Positions 44,286 to 53,177 of a stretch of 64,000 nt of DNA are shown piece after piece. Position numbers and translations under genes: made by a program. Source of the DNA: Actinomadura barringtoniae (GTDB lineage: Bacteria > Actinomycetota > Actinomycetes > Streptosporangiales > Streptosporangiaceae). How positions within the stretch are numbered: the stretch's first letter is position 1; every line of letters begins with the position of its first letter. Location of the stretch: assembly GCF_017573505.1 (NCBI RefSeq), contig NZ_JAGEOJ010000010.1, forward strand, positions 186,001 to 250,000. Reading direction: 5' to 3'. The notes beneath the pieces are model-generated. The model saw only the letters and a program-made list of their open reading frames with translations, did no database searches and was not told the DNA's origin.

Positions 44286-45839
44286 CTAACCGAGCCGGAG
44301 GGCCAGGAAGAAGTCCACCCGATCCTCCAAACGGCTCAGATTGCGGCCCGTCAGCTCCTCGATCCGCTGGATCCGGTAGCGCACGGAATTGACGTGCAGA
44401 TGGAGCTGTTCGGCGCACCGCGTCCACGATCCGGAGTTCTGGAGGAACGTCTCCAGGGTCCGGATGAGGTCGGCCTTGTGGACCTCGTCATAGGTGCGCA
44501 GCGGGTCCAGGAGGCGCACCCTGAACATGTGCCGTACGTCATCGGGGACGCTGGCCAGCAGCAGAACGTGGGTCGCCAGTTCGTCGTGCCCCACCACGCA
44601 GACCGGGTCGGTGCGCCCGGCGGCCAGCCGCCGCGCGTAGCGGGCCTCCTCGACGGCGCCGCGCAGCTCGCCCGCGGCGACGACGTCGCTCACCCCGACG
44701 GCCAGGCCGCTGTCGGCCAGGCCGGGCGCCAGGGCCTGCAGAACGTGGTGGATGTCGCCGGCCACGTCGTGATGCCCATCCCCGTCCCCGTCCATGGGGA
44801 CGGGCAGCAGCGCGACCGCCTCATCGTCCAGAAGCCCGACGACCGGCCGGGGGCCGGGAAGGATCTCGCCCAGCAGAGCGCGCAGCTCGCCCGGACGCAG
44901 GTCCCCGCGTTCGGTACGCCGCGCGGTGGCGGCCACGGCGACGAACGAGGCCATGACGTCCAGGCCGGTGAGCTCCAGCCGGGGGAGGATCTCGTCGTTG
45001 CTGGCCGCCGAGACGATCAGCCGGATGAGCTCCTGCGCGAGCCGCCCCTCGACGCTCAGGCGATCGTCCAAACGGACCCGTTCGAGCGCCACGATCGCGG
45101 CCAGCTCGCCGGTCAGGGCGCGCCGCTCCTCGGGCCACTCCTCCCAGTCGCCCTCGCACACGATGAACCAGTCGGCCACCCGCGAGGTGGTGTCGGCCGC
45201 CACCGGGAAGATCGACACATCGGGGGAACGGAGCCGGTGCGGCAGCCGGGGCGCGGTCAGGAAGACGCGCGCCAGCCCGGCCGGGTCCATGTCCTCCGGC
45301 AGGGGCTCGGAGCCCGCGACCACGCGCCCCGCAGGGGTGAGGACCCAGCAGCGCATGCCCAGGTCACGGCCCACGAGCTCCAGCACGGGTCCCAGGCCGG
45401 CGCCCTCGGTGGCACCGGCGACCAGCCGGCGATGCCGGTCCAGCACGGCGGTGAGGTCGGAGGCGCGGGCCGTGGACAGATGCCGTACGACCGCCTCGGT
45501 GACAGTTGCGAACGCAACGTCCTCGGGCACCCGGAACAGCGGCAGCCGGTGCTTGCGGCAGGCCTCGATCAGATCATCGGGGATCGTGCCCGCATCGGCG
45601 TCCCAGGCGGCCAGCGCGGACACGCCCGCCTTGGCCAGACCGTGGACGAACATCTCCGAGTCCTCGGGGCCCGACCGCCAGACCAGGCCGGACAGCACCA
45701 GCTCACGCCCGCTCAGGTACCGGCTCGGGTCCAGCATGTCCGTGGTGACCACCCAGCGGATCACCCGGTCCAGCTGGTCGTCGCCGGTGACGACCTCCAG
45801 ACGCAGCTCGGGCATGGCGAGCAGGGAGCGCAGCCTCAT
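44286..45839 (-). CDS. pucR: PucR-family purine catabolism regulator
   Basis: 517 residues from ATG 45839. The N-terminal PucR domain (LRSLLAMPELRLEVVTGDD, WVVTTDMLDPSRYLSGRELV) is followed by a middle GGDEF-like sensor region and a C-terminal PucR HTH (TLETFLQNSGSWTRCAEQLH, then NSVRYRIQRIEELTGRNL). In Bacillus PucR activates purine catabolic genes in response to allantoin-type signals. Divergence from uraD strongly implies control of the operon at 46074-52976 and beyond. A GGATGATCATCC palindrome lies in the 234-bp shared promoter region. Confidence 0.92.
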   Translation of the reverse strand: MRLRSLLAMPELRLEVVTGDDQLDRVIRWVVTTDMLDPSRYLSGRELVLSGLVWRSGPEDSEMFVHGLAKAGVSALAAWDADAGTIPDDLIEACRKHRLPLFRVPEDVAFATVTEAVVRHLSTARASDLTAVLDRHRRLVAGATEGAGLGPVLELVGRDLGMRCWVLTPAGRVVAGSEPLPEDMDPAGLARVFLTAPRLPHRLRSPDVSIFPVAADTTSRVADWFIVCEGDWEEWPEERRALTGELAAIVALERVRLDDRLSVEGRLAQELIRLIVSAASNDEILPRLELTGLDVMASFVAVAATARRTERGDLRPGELRALLGEILPGPRPVVGLLDDEAVALLPVPMDGDGDGHHDVAGDIHHVLQALAPGLADSGLAVGVSDVVAAGELRGAVEEARYARRLAAGRTDPVCVVGHDELATHVLLLASVPDDVRHMFRVRLLDPLRTYDEVHKADLIRTLETFLQNSGSWTRCAEQLHLHVNSVRYRIQRIEELTGRNLSRLEDRVDFFLALRLG

Positions 45840-45897
45840 AGTCCGTGTGTCCCCCTTTCGCGCAGCGAGGTTAACCCATCGTTCACCCAAGGTCCGA

Positions 45898-45909
45898 GGA
45901 TGATCATCC
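45898..45909. promoter_or_regulatory. Palindrome between pucR and uraD
   Basis: GGATGATCATCC, a perfect 12-bp palindrome in the divergent promoter region; a candidate PucR site. Confidence 0.4.
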
Positions 45910-46073
45910 ATGGGCCGCGACTGCCCGTCCGCACGGGGTTTGGGCGGCCCGCCTTGGAGCAACGCACGAAAAGTACCCGGTGAGCGCCGTCACACTTCGG
46001 ATTTCCTGTCTCTTTCCGACCCCCGGGTGCGATGTGTGTACTTCAGGACAACCCACCGAGAAGGAGGCGAGAA

Positions 46074-46616
46074 GTGCCGGTGACGACAGGGCACGGACTG
46101 GACCGGTTCAACGCGTTGCCAGTGGCGGACGCGGAGTCCGAGCTGCTCACCTGCTGTGCCTCCCGCCGCTGGGCGGCCGCGGTCGCCGGTGCGCGGCCCT
46201 ACGGCGACCTGGCCGCGTTGCTGTCGGCCGCGGCCACCGTTCTCGCCGACGCCGACTGGGCCGACGTGCTGGAGGCCCTGGAGGCCCACCCGCGGATCGG
46301 CGACCGGGTGGGCGGCGCGGACCGCGAGTCCGCCTGGTCCCGCGGCGAGCAGTCCGGCATGGACGCCGCCGCGCAGGAGCTCCGCACCGCGCTGGTCGAG
46401 GGGAACAAGGCCTACGAGGCCCGCTTCGACCACGTGTTCCTCATCTGCGCCACCGGCCGGAGCGCCGCCGAGATGCTCGAGGCGCTGCGGGGGAGGCTGG
46501 GCAACGACGAGGACGCCGAACGGGCCGTGGTGCGCGACGAGCTCGCCAAGATCGTCGGCCTGCGGCTGACCAAGCTCATCAACGAGCAGCGTTCATTCAA
46601 GCAGGGGGGATCATGA
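46074..46616 (+). CDS. uraD: OHCU decarboxylase
   Basis: 180 residues from GTG 46074, with AAGGAGG 6 nt upstream. It matches 2-oxo-4-hydroxy-4-carboxy-5-ureidoimidazoline decarboxylase: the catalytic His in EAHPRIGDRV, the SRGEQSGMD segment, and the family end FLICATGRSAAEML. It converts OHCU to (S)-allantoin, the last step from urate. It overlaps uraH by ATGA and is the first gene of the purine operon. Confidence 0.93.
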   Translation: MPVTTGHGLDRFNALPVADAESELLTCCASRRWAAAVAGARPYGDLAALLSAAATVLADADWADVLEALEAHPRIGDRVGGADRESAWSRGEQSGMDAAAQELRTALVEGNKAYEARFDHVFLICATGRSAAEMLEALRGRLGNDEDAERAVVRDELAKIVGLRLTKLINEQRSFKQGGS

Positions 46617-46924
46617 GCCTGTCCACACACGTCCTGGACGCGGCGAAGGGCCGGCCCGCGCAGGATCTGGCCGTACGGCTGGAGGAGCGCGACGGCACAG
46701 GTTGGGAGCCGGTGGCCGAGGGCCGGACCGACGCCGACGGGCGGATCAAGGAGTGGGGCAGGGGCCTGGGGGCCGGGACCTACCGCCTCACGTTCGAGAC
46801 CGCCGGGCTCTCCGACTTCTACCCCGAGGTCACGGTCGCCTTCACGATCGACGACCCGGAGCAGCACTACCACGTGCCGCTCCTCCTCAGCCCGTTCGCC
46901 TACTCGACCTACCGAGGGAGCTAG
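46613..46924 (+). CDS. uraH: 5-hydroxyisourate hydrolase
   Basis: 103 residues, the transthyretin-like family. The N-terminal LSTHVLDAAKGRPA carries the catalytic His, and the C-terminal PFAYSTYRGS is the invariant YRGS tag. It opens the ring of 5-hydroxyisourate made by uricase to give OHCU for UraD. Start overlaps the uraD stop; uricase follows after 5 bp. Confidence 0.95.
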   Translation: MSLSTHVLDAAKGRPAQDLAVRLEERDGTGWEPVAEGRTDADGRIKEWGRGLGAGTYRLTFETAGLSDFYPEVTVAFTIDDPEQHYHVPLLLSPFAYSTYRGS

Positions 46925-46929
46925 ACCAG

Positions 46930-47826
46930 ATGGCCATCGTTCTCGGCCCCAACCGCTACGGCAAGGCGGAGACCCGCGTGGTCCGCGTCGTCCGGGACGG
47001 CGGTACGCACCACATCAAGGACATCAACGTCAGCTCCGCGTTGTCCGGCGACATGGAGGACGTCCATCTGACGGGTGACAACGGCAACGTGCTGCCGACC
47101 GACACCCAGAAGAACACCGCCTACGCCTTCGCCAAGAAGTACGGGGTCGACCAGATCGAGGACTTCGCCCTCCTGCTGGCCCGCCACTACGTCGACTCCC
47201 AGGCGCCGATCAGGCACGCCCGCGTGGAGATCGAGGAGTACTTCTGGGACCGGATCCCGGTCAGCGACGGCCCGCACCTGGGCCTGCGCGAGGAGCAGTA
47301 CTCCTTCGTCCGCAGCGGCCGCGAGGTGCGCACCTGCGTCGTGCACTACGACCAGGACGAGGGCGCCACGATCGTGTCCGGCCTGAAGAACCTGGTCGTC
47401 CTGAACTCCACCGGCTCGGAGTTCCACGGCTACGTCGAGGACGAGTTCACGACCCTCAAGCCGACCAACGACCGGATCCTGGCCACCGAGGTCTCCGCCC
47501 AGTGGCGGCACCGGGGCGAGCACGGCTCGTTCGGCCGTTCCTACAACGAGGCCCGGCAGTCGCTGCTGGAGGCCTTCGCCGAGACCCACAGCCTCTCCCT
47601 GCAGCAGACGCTGTACCAGATGGGGCGCCGGGTCCTTAACACCCGTAAGGAGGTCTGCGAGGTGCGGATGGTGATGCCCAACAAGCACCACTTCCTCGTG
47701 GATCTGGAGCCGTTCGGCATGGACAACCCGAACGAGGTCTTCTTCGCCGCGGACCGCCCGTACGGCCTGATCGAGGGCTCCGTGCTCACCGACGACGCAC
47801 CCGCCGCCGGGTTCGCCTGGAACTGA
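46930..47826 (+). CDS. uox: Urate oxidase (uricase)
   Basis: 298 residues, normal length for cofactor-free uricase. The repeated T-fold is evident. Active-site residues sit in DNGNVLPTDTQKNTAYA (the Thr/Lys region), NSTGSEFHGYVEDEFT and ATEVSAQWRH; MVMPNKHHFLVDL is near the end. It oxidises urate to 5-hydroxyisourate and peroxide. Catalase is encoded 3 kb away. It begins 5 bp after uraH and is followed by the xanthine dehydrogenase genes. Confidence 0.95.
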   Translation: MAIVLGPNRYGKAETRVVRVVRDGGTHHIKDINVSSALSGDMEDVHLTGDNGNVLPTDTQKNTAYAFAKKYGVDQIEDFALLLARHYVDSQAPIRHARVEIEEYFWDRIPVSDGPHLGLREEQYSFVRSGREVRTCVVHYDQDEGATIVSGLKNLVVLNSTGSEFHGYVEDEFTTLKPTNDRILATEVSAQWRHRGEHGSFGRSYNEARQSLLEAFAETHSLSLQQTLYQMGRRVLNTRKEVCEVRMVMPNKHHFLVDLEPFGMDNPNEVFFAADRPYGLIEGSVLTDDAPAAGFAWN

Positions 47827-47840
47827 GGGATTCTAGAGTT

Positions 47841-48773
47841 ATGGACTTCCTGCGCCCCGCGACCTGGGAAGACGCCCTGGCCGCCAAGGCCGAGCATCGC
47901 GACGCGCTGCCCATTCAGGGCGGTACGGACGTCATGGTCGAGATCAACTTCGATGTGCACCGCCCGCCGGCGCTGCTCGACCTGAACCGGGTCACCGACC
48001 TCACCACCTGGGACATCGCCGACGGCCCTGCTGCCTCGAGGGGGGACGACCCCCCACACCCCCCGGTGGACATGCGCGGGTGGCTGCGCATCGGCGCGGG
48101 CGTCCCGTACGTCCGGCTGATCAAGGAGCTGGGCGACAAGCTGCCCGGCCTGGCCCAGGCCTCCCGTACGGTCGGCTCCCCGCAGATCCGCAACCGCGGC
48201 TCGGTCGGCGGCAACCTGGGCGCCGCCTCGCCCGCCGGCGACAGCCACCCGCCCCTGCTGGCCGGGGACGCGGTCATCGAGGCCCAGTCGGCCGCGCGCG
48301 GGACTCGCATGATCCCCGCCACCGAGTTCTACCTGGGCGTGAAGCGCAACGCCCTGGAGGACGACGAGCTGATCAGGGCGTTCTGGACCGCTCCCGCCCC
48401 CGGCCCGCAGTACTTCTCCAAGATCGGCACCCGGAACGCGATGGTCATCGCGGTCTGCTCGTTCGCGATCGCCCTCCACCCGGAGGAGCGGCGCGTCGGC
48501 ACCGGCGTCGGCTCGGCGGCTCCCACGCCGCGCCGGGCGACCGCCGCCGAGGAGTTCCTGTCCGCCGAGCTGGACTGGGAGGGCCGCGGCCCGCTGTCGA
48601 TCGCCACCGCGCAGCGGTTCGGCGAGCTGGTCAAGGAGGCCGCCTCGCCGATCGACGACGTCCGCGGCACCGCCGACTACCGCAAGCACGCCATCTCGGT
48701 GATGGCCCGGCGCACCCTGACCTGGGCCTGGAGCGACTTCCGTGACGGCACGATCCGAAAGGAGGCCTCCTGA
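47841..48773 (+). CDS. Xanthine dehydrogenase, FAD subunit
   Basis: 310 residues. The CoxM-type FAD fold is shown by ALPIQGGTDVMVEINF and QIRNRGSVGGNLGAASPAGDSHP, the two FAD-binding motifs, with PPALLDLNRV and IGTRNAMVIAV. Bases 48035-48066 insert a G6/C6 hairpin repeat in frame, coding an odd Pro/Asp/His-rich loop (SRGDDPPHPPVD) absent from most relatives. The loop falls between two strands and may be tolerated. It is first of the three enzyme subunits; the stop overlaps the 2Fe-2S subunit start. Confidence 0.9.
   Translation: MDFLRPATWEDALAAKAEHRDALPIQGGTDVMVEINFDVHRPPALLDLNRVTDLTTWDIADGPAASRGDDPPHPPVDMRGWLRIGAGVPYVRLIKELGDKLPGLAQASRTVGSPQIRNRGSVGGNLGAASPAGDSHPPLLAGDAVIEAQSAARGTRMIPATEFYLGVKRNALEDDELIRAFWTAPAPGPQYFSKIGTRNAMVIAVCSFAIALHPEERRVGTGVGSAAPTPRRATAAEEFLSAELDWEGRGPLSIATAQRFGELVKEAASPIDDVRGTADYRKHAISVMARRTLTWAWSDFRDGTIRKEAS
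48035..48066. repeat. G6-ACG-C6 hairpin repeat, copy 2, inside a gene
   Basis: CTCGAGGGGGGACGACCCCC followed by ACA and a further C-run; nearly the same as 20502-20535. In-frame within the FAD-subunit gene. Confidence 0.7.
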
Positions 48774-49264
48774 TGCGGGTGAGCTTCACCGTGAACGGCT
48801 CCAAGGAGTCGGTCGACGACGTGTGGGAGGGCGAGAGCCTCCTGTACATGCTCCGGGAGCGGATGGGCCTCCCGGGCTCCAAGAACGCCTGTGAACAGGG
48901 CGAATGCGGCTCCTGTACGGTCTATCTCGACGGTGTCCCGGCCTGCTCCTGCCTCGTGGCGGCGGGCCAGGTGCAGGACCGCGAGGTCCGTACGGTCGAG
49001 GGCCTGGGCGAGGGCGACGACCTGGACCCGATCCAGGAGGCGTTCGTCGAGGCGGGCGCCGTGCAGTGCGGTTTCTGCACGCCGGGCCTGCTCGTCCAGT
49101 CGCACGACCTGATCGAGCGCAACCCCGAGCCGAGCGACGCGGAGATCCGCGAGGCGCTCGCCGGCAACCTGTGCCGCTGCACCGGTTACGAGAAGATCCT
49201 CGACGCCGTCCGGCTGGCCGCGGCCCGCAAGTCGGCCGCCGCCGAAGCGGGGGCGGGCAAGTGA
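48773..49264 (+). CDS. Xanthine dehydrogenase, 2Fe-2S subunit
   Basis: 163 residues with both clusters' ligands: CEQGECGSCTVYLDG plus the next Cys (plant-type cluster), then CGFCTPG and NLCRCTGYEKI (helical cluster). It carries electrons from the molybdenum site to FAD. The start overlaps the FAD-subunit stop, with GGAGG 5 nt upstream, and the stop overlaps the deaminase GTG. Confidence 0.95.
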   Translation: MRVSFTVNGSKESVDDVWEGESLLYMLRERMGLPGSKNACEQGECGSCTVYLDGVPACSCLVAAGQVQDREVRTVEGLGEGDDLDPIQEAFVEAGAVQCGFCTPGLLVQSHDLIERNPEPSDAEIREALAGNLCRCTGYEKILDAVRLAAARKSAAAEAGAGK

Positions 49265-50616
49265 CCACCAAGATCATCGAGAACGCCTACGTCGTCACCG
49301 TCACCGGCGAGGAGTACCCCGGCGGCCACATCGTCGTCGTGGACAACAAGATCACCGCCGTGGGCGCCGGCCCCGCGCCCGCGATCGAGGGCGCCGAGCG
49401 GATCGACGGCACCGGCTGCCTGGCCACCCCTGGCCTGGTCAACACCCACCACCACCTCTACCAGTGGGCGAGCCAGGGCCTGGCCAAGGACAACACGCTC
49501 TTCGAGTGGCTGGTCGCGCTCTACAAGCCGTGGGCGAAGATGGACGCCGAGGTCGTGTCCGGCGCCGCGAGCGCCGCGCTCGGCTGGCTCCTCAAGTCCG
49601 GCTGCACGACGGCCAGCGACCTGCACTACGTCTTCCCCAAGGGCCGGGGCGACCTGTTCGCCGCCGAGATCGACGCGGCCGCCGAGCTCGGCATCCGCTT
49701 CCACCCGTGCCGCGGCTCCATGGACCGCGGCCAGTCCCAGGGCGGCCTGCCGCCGGACGAGGTGGTCGAGGACCTGCCGACGATCCTCGCCGAGACCGAG
49801 GCGGCGATCGACCGCTACCACGACGCCTCGTTCGACTCGATGCTGCGCATCGCGGTCGCGCCCTGCTCCCCGTTCTCGGTGAGCCGCGACCTGCTCACGC
49901 AGTCGGCCGAGCTGGCCCGCGCCAAGAACGTCCGGCTGCACACCCACCTCGCCGAGACCCTCGACGAGGAGGAGCACTGCATCGAGCAGTTCGGGATGAC
50001 CCCGGTCGAGTACATGGAGACGCTCGGCTGGCTCGGCCCGGACGTGTGGTTCGCGCACGCCGTGCACCTGCACGACACCGACATCAAGAAGATGGCCGGC
50101 ACCGGCACCGGCGCCGCGCACTGCCCGAGCTCGAACGCACGGCTCGGCGCCGGCATCGCCCGGATCTCGCACCTGCTGGAGGCGGGCGTGCCGGTCGGCC
50201 TCGGCGTCGACGGCGCCGCGTCCGCCGAGATGGTCTCGCTGGCCGGCGAGGTCAAGCAGGCCATGTACATGCAGCGCGCCAAGTACGGCCCGACCGCGCT
50301 CACCGCGCGCCAGGCCCTGGAGATCGGCACCATCGGCGGCGCCCGCGTCCTCGGCCGCGAGAACGAGATCGGCTCGCTGGAGGTCGGCAAGCTCGCCGAC
50401 ATCGCGCTCTGGCGCACCGACGGGTTCTACGCGGCGATCGACGACCCGGTGACCGCGTTCGCCTATGGCAAGACCCCGCCGCTGGCCCGGCTGCTGGTCA
50501 ACGGCGAGACGGTCGTCGAGGACGACGCGCTGACCTCCGTCCCGCAGGACGAGGTCGCCCGGCGCGGCGCCCAGGCGCACCGCCGCCTGATGAAGCTCGC
50601 GGAGGAGGTCCTCTGA
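49261..50616 (+). CDS. 8-oxoguanine/guanine deaminase-like amidohydrolase
   Basis: 451 residues from GTG 49261. Amidohydrolase TIM barrel: the HxH motif in VNTHHHLYQWASQGLAKD, zinc His in RLHTHLAETLDEEEHC and WFAHAVHLHDTD, and late Asp in GLGVDGAASAEM. The sequence pattern matches the 8-oxoguanine deaminase subgroup (product urate) better than classical guanine deaminase (product xanthine), but I cannot separate the two by eye. It is encoded between the 2Fe-2S and molybdenum subunits of xanthine dehydrogenase, overlapping both by 4 and 1 bp, so production is tightly linked. Confidence 0.85.
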   Translation: MTTKIIENAYVVTVTGEEYPGGHIVVVDNKITAVGAGPAPAIEGAERIDGTGCLATPGLVNTHHHLYQWASQGLAKDNTLFEWLVALYKPWAKMDAEVVSGAASAALGWLLKSGCTTASDLHYVFPKGRGDLFAAEIDAAAELGIRFHPCRGSMDRGQSQGGLPPDEVVEDLPTILAETEAAIDRYHDASFDSMLRIAVAPCSPFSVSRDLLTQSAELARAKNVRLHTHLAETLDEEEHCIEQFGMTPVEYMETLGWLGPDVWFAHAVHLHDTDIKKMAGTGTGAAHCPSSNARLGAGIARISHLLEAGVPVGLGVDGAASAEMVSLAGEVKQAMYMQRAKYGPTALTARQALEIGTIGGARVLGRENEIGSLEVGKLADIALWRTDGFYAAIDDPVTAFAYGKTPPLARLLVNGETVVEDDALTSVPQDEVARRGAQAHRRLMKLAEEVL

Positions 50617-52976
50617 TGGCCCCGGTTCGTACACCCGCAGGCACCCCGGTGCGCACACCTGGCGACGTCAAGGCGCCCGGCATCGGCGGCGTGGGCGACA
50701 GCCCGCTGCGCCCGGACGGGACGCTCAAGGTCAAGGGGGAGTTCGCCTACTCCTCCGACCTGTGGATCGACGGCATGCTGTGGGGCGCCACGCTGCGCAG
50801 CCCGCACCCGCGCGCCACGATCCTCTCGATCGACATCGGCCCGGCGCTGGCGATGCCCGGTGTGCACGCCGTCCTCACCCACGAGGACGTGCCGGGCCGC
50901 AAGCACTTCGGCGTCGACATGACCTGGGACCAGCCGGTCCTCGCCATCGGCGAGGTGCGCCATCAGGGCGAGCCGATCGCGCTGGTCGCGGCCGACCACC
51001 CGGAGATCGCCCGCCGCGCGGTCGAGAAGATCGCGATCGAGTGGGAGGTGCTGGCGCCGATCACCGACGCCCGCGCCGTGATCGCCGACCCCGAGGGCCT
51101 CAAGGTCCAGGACCGCGGCGGCATCACCCGCTACCAGCCCGTGCGCGTCGGCGACGTCGGCAAGGCCAAGGCCGAGGCGCCCGTCGTGGTGTCCGGCGAG
51201 TACCAGGTCGGGATCCAGGACCAGGCGTTCCTCGGCCCCGAGTCGGGCCTCGCCATGCCGGGCGAGGACGGCGGCCTGGACATCTACGTCTCCACGCAGT
51301 GGATGCACAACGACCTGAAGCAGCTCGCGCCGTGCCTCGGCCTCACCGAGGACAAGGTCCGGATGACGCTCGCGGGGGTCGGCGGCGCGTTCGGCGGCCG
51401 CGAGGACCTGTCGATGCAGATCCACGCGGGCATGCTCGCGCTGCACACCGGCAAGCCCGTCAAGATGTCCTACAACCGGTACGAGTCGTTCTTCGGCCAC
51501 GTGCACCGCCACCCGGCGGAGATGCGGTACGAGTACGGCGCCACCGAGGACGGCAGGATCCTCTACGCCGAGGTCGAGATCATCCTCGACGGCGGCGCGT
51601 ACACCTCGTCCACCAACAACGTGGTCGGCAACGCCGCCTCGCTCGGCGTCGGACCGTACGAGATCCCCAACATCAAGATCGACACCTACGGCGTCTACAC
51701 CAACAACCCGCCGTGCGGCGCGATGCGCGGCTTCGGCGCGGTGCAGGCCTGCTTCGCCTACGAGTCGATGATGGACAAGCTGGCCGCGGCCTGCGGGATC
51801 AGCCCGGTCAGGGCCCGGCAGATCAACGCCGTCAGCCAGGGTTCGAAGCTGGCCACCGGCCAGGTCATCGAGGCCCCGGCCCCGCTGGCCGAGATGCTCG
51901 GGCAGCTTGAGGCGATGCCGATGCCGGCCCCGCTGGAGCAGCTGGTCGCCGAGGGTGACATCCGCAACTTCCCCGGCGGCGCGTCCCAGACGACGCACGG
52001 CGAAGGCGTGGTGCGCGGCGTCGGCTACGGCGTGGGCATCAAGAACATCTGCTTCTCCGAGGGCTTCGACGACTTCTCCACCGCCCGCGTGCGGCTGGAG
52101 GTCATCGGCGGCGAGGTCACCGCGCTGGTGCACACCGCGGCCGCCGAGGTCGGCCAGGGCCTGGTGACCCTTGAGGCGCAGATCGCCCGCACCGAGCTCG
52201 GCATCGAACGGGTGACCATCCACCCCGCCGACAACCAGGTGGGCGACGCCGGCTCCTCCAGCGCGTCCCGCCAGTCGTACATGACCGGCGGCGCGGTGAA
52301 GGCGGCCTGCGAGGCGGTCCGCGCGCAGCTGCTGGCGATGACCGAACGCAAGCTCGGCAGGCAGTGGCGGTCCTTCGGCGACCTGAACGTGGTCGGCGGC
52401 AAGGTCGTCTCCCGCAAGGAGGGCGTCCTGGCCTCCATCGAAGACATCCTCGGCGAGGACGTCATCGAGGAGACCCGCGAGTTCCACCACCGGCCGACGA
52501 CCGGCATGGACCCGGTCACCGGCCAGGCCACCAGCCACACCCAGCTCGCGCTCTGCGTGCACCGGGCGGTCGTGGACGTGGACGTCGACCTCGGCCTGGT
52601 CAAGGTCGTGGAGATGGCCGCCGTGCAGGACGTCGGCAAGATCCTCAACCGGCTGTCCCTGGAGGGGCAGATCCACGGCGGCTCCGCGCAGGGCCTCGGC
52701 CTGGCGGTGATGGAGGAGATCGTCGTCAAGGACGGCCTGGTCCGCAACCCCTCGTTCACCGACTACCTCATCCCGACCATCCTCGACATGCCTCCGATGC
52801 GGATGGACATCCTCGAGAACCCCGACCCCGACGCCCCATACGGGCTGCGGGGCGCCGGAGAGCCACCCACGCTCTCCTCCACCCCGGCGGTCGTCGCGGC
52901 CATCCGCGACGCCACCGGCAGCGCACTCACCCGAGTGCCGGTTCGACCGGAGCACATCACAGGCGCAGCCGGTTAG
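50616..52976 (+). CDS. Xanthine dehydrogenase, molybdenum-cofactor subunit
   Basis: 786 residues. The large XDH/CoxL-family subunit shows GVGGAFGGREDLSM and CGAMRGFGAVQACFAYES (Moco contacts), VGDAGSSSASRQSYMTGGAV, and the catalytic Glu in GLRGAGEPPTLSSTP. It hydroxylates hypoxanthine and xanthine to urate. The ATG overlaps the deaminase stop by one base. It is the last gene before a 201-bp gap with a short 11-bp duplication (53025-53046) and the permease gene. Confidence 0.93.
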   Translation: MAPVRTPAGTPVRTPGDVKAPGIGGVGDSPLRPDGTLKVKGEFAYSSDLWIDGMLWGATLRSPHPRATILSIDIGPALAMPGVHAVLTHEDVPGRKHFGVDMTWDQPVLAIGEVRHQGEPIALVAADHPEIARRAVEKIAIEWEVLAPITDARAVIADPEGLKVQDRGGITRYQPVRVGDVGKAKAEAPVVVSGEYQVGIQDQAFLGPESGLAMPGEDGGLDIYVSTQWMHNDLKQLAPCLGLTEDKVRMTLAGVGGAFGGREDLSMQIHAGMLALHTGKPVKMSYNRYESFFGHVHRHPAEMRYEYGATEDGRILYAEVEIILDGGAYTSSTNNVVGNAASLGVGPYEIPNIKIDTYGVYTNNPPCGAMRGFGAVQACFAYESMMDKLAAACGISPVRARQINAVSQGSKLATGQVIEAPAPLAEMLGQLEAMPMPAPLEQLVAEGDIRNFPGGASQTTHGEGVVRGVGYGVGIKNICFSEGFDDFSTARVRLEVIGGEVTALVHTAAAEVGQGLVTLEAQIARTELGIERVTIHPADNQVGDAGSSSASRQSYMTGGAVKAACEAVRAQLLAMTERKLGRQWRSFGDLNVVGGKVVSRKEGVLASIEDILGEDVIEETREFHHRPTTGMDPVTGQATSHTQLALCVHRAVVDVDVDLGLVKVVEMAAVQDVGKILNRLSLEGQIHGGSAQGLGLAVMEEIVVKDGLVRNPSFTDYLIPTILDMPPMRMDILENPDPDAPYGLRGAGEPPTLSSTPAVVAAIRDATGSALTRVPVRPEHITGAAG

Positions 52977-53024
52977 CGATTGATCAACAGGGGCAGCCCG
53001 CCGTCGTACTGAAGCTCCATCTCT

Positions 53025-53046
53025 GATCTGAAGCGGATCTGAAGCG
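53025..53046. repeat. 11-bp tandem duplication
   Basis: GATCTGAAGCG twice in direct succession in the gap between the xanthine dehydrogenase and permease genes. Confidence 0.7.
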
Positions 53047-53177
53047 GAGCGCTTGGGGGACACGCGGCGGCGGGACGGACTCCACAACCGCACTGGTCGA
53101 CACGCAGACAACGGGCGTCCCGGTCCTTGATGGGGCCGTCCGGCGGTCGACCACGCCCTGAAGGAGGGCACCGAACC

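Noticed and set aside
49464-50615. Upstream extension of the Mo-subunit frame through the deaminase gene
   Set aside because: The extension is Arg/Gly-rich shadow sequence; ATG 50616 begins the real subunit and overlaps the deaminase stop.
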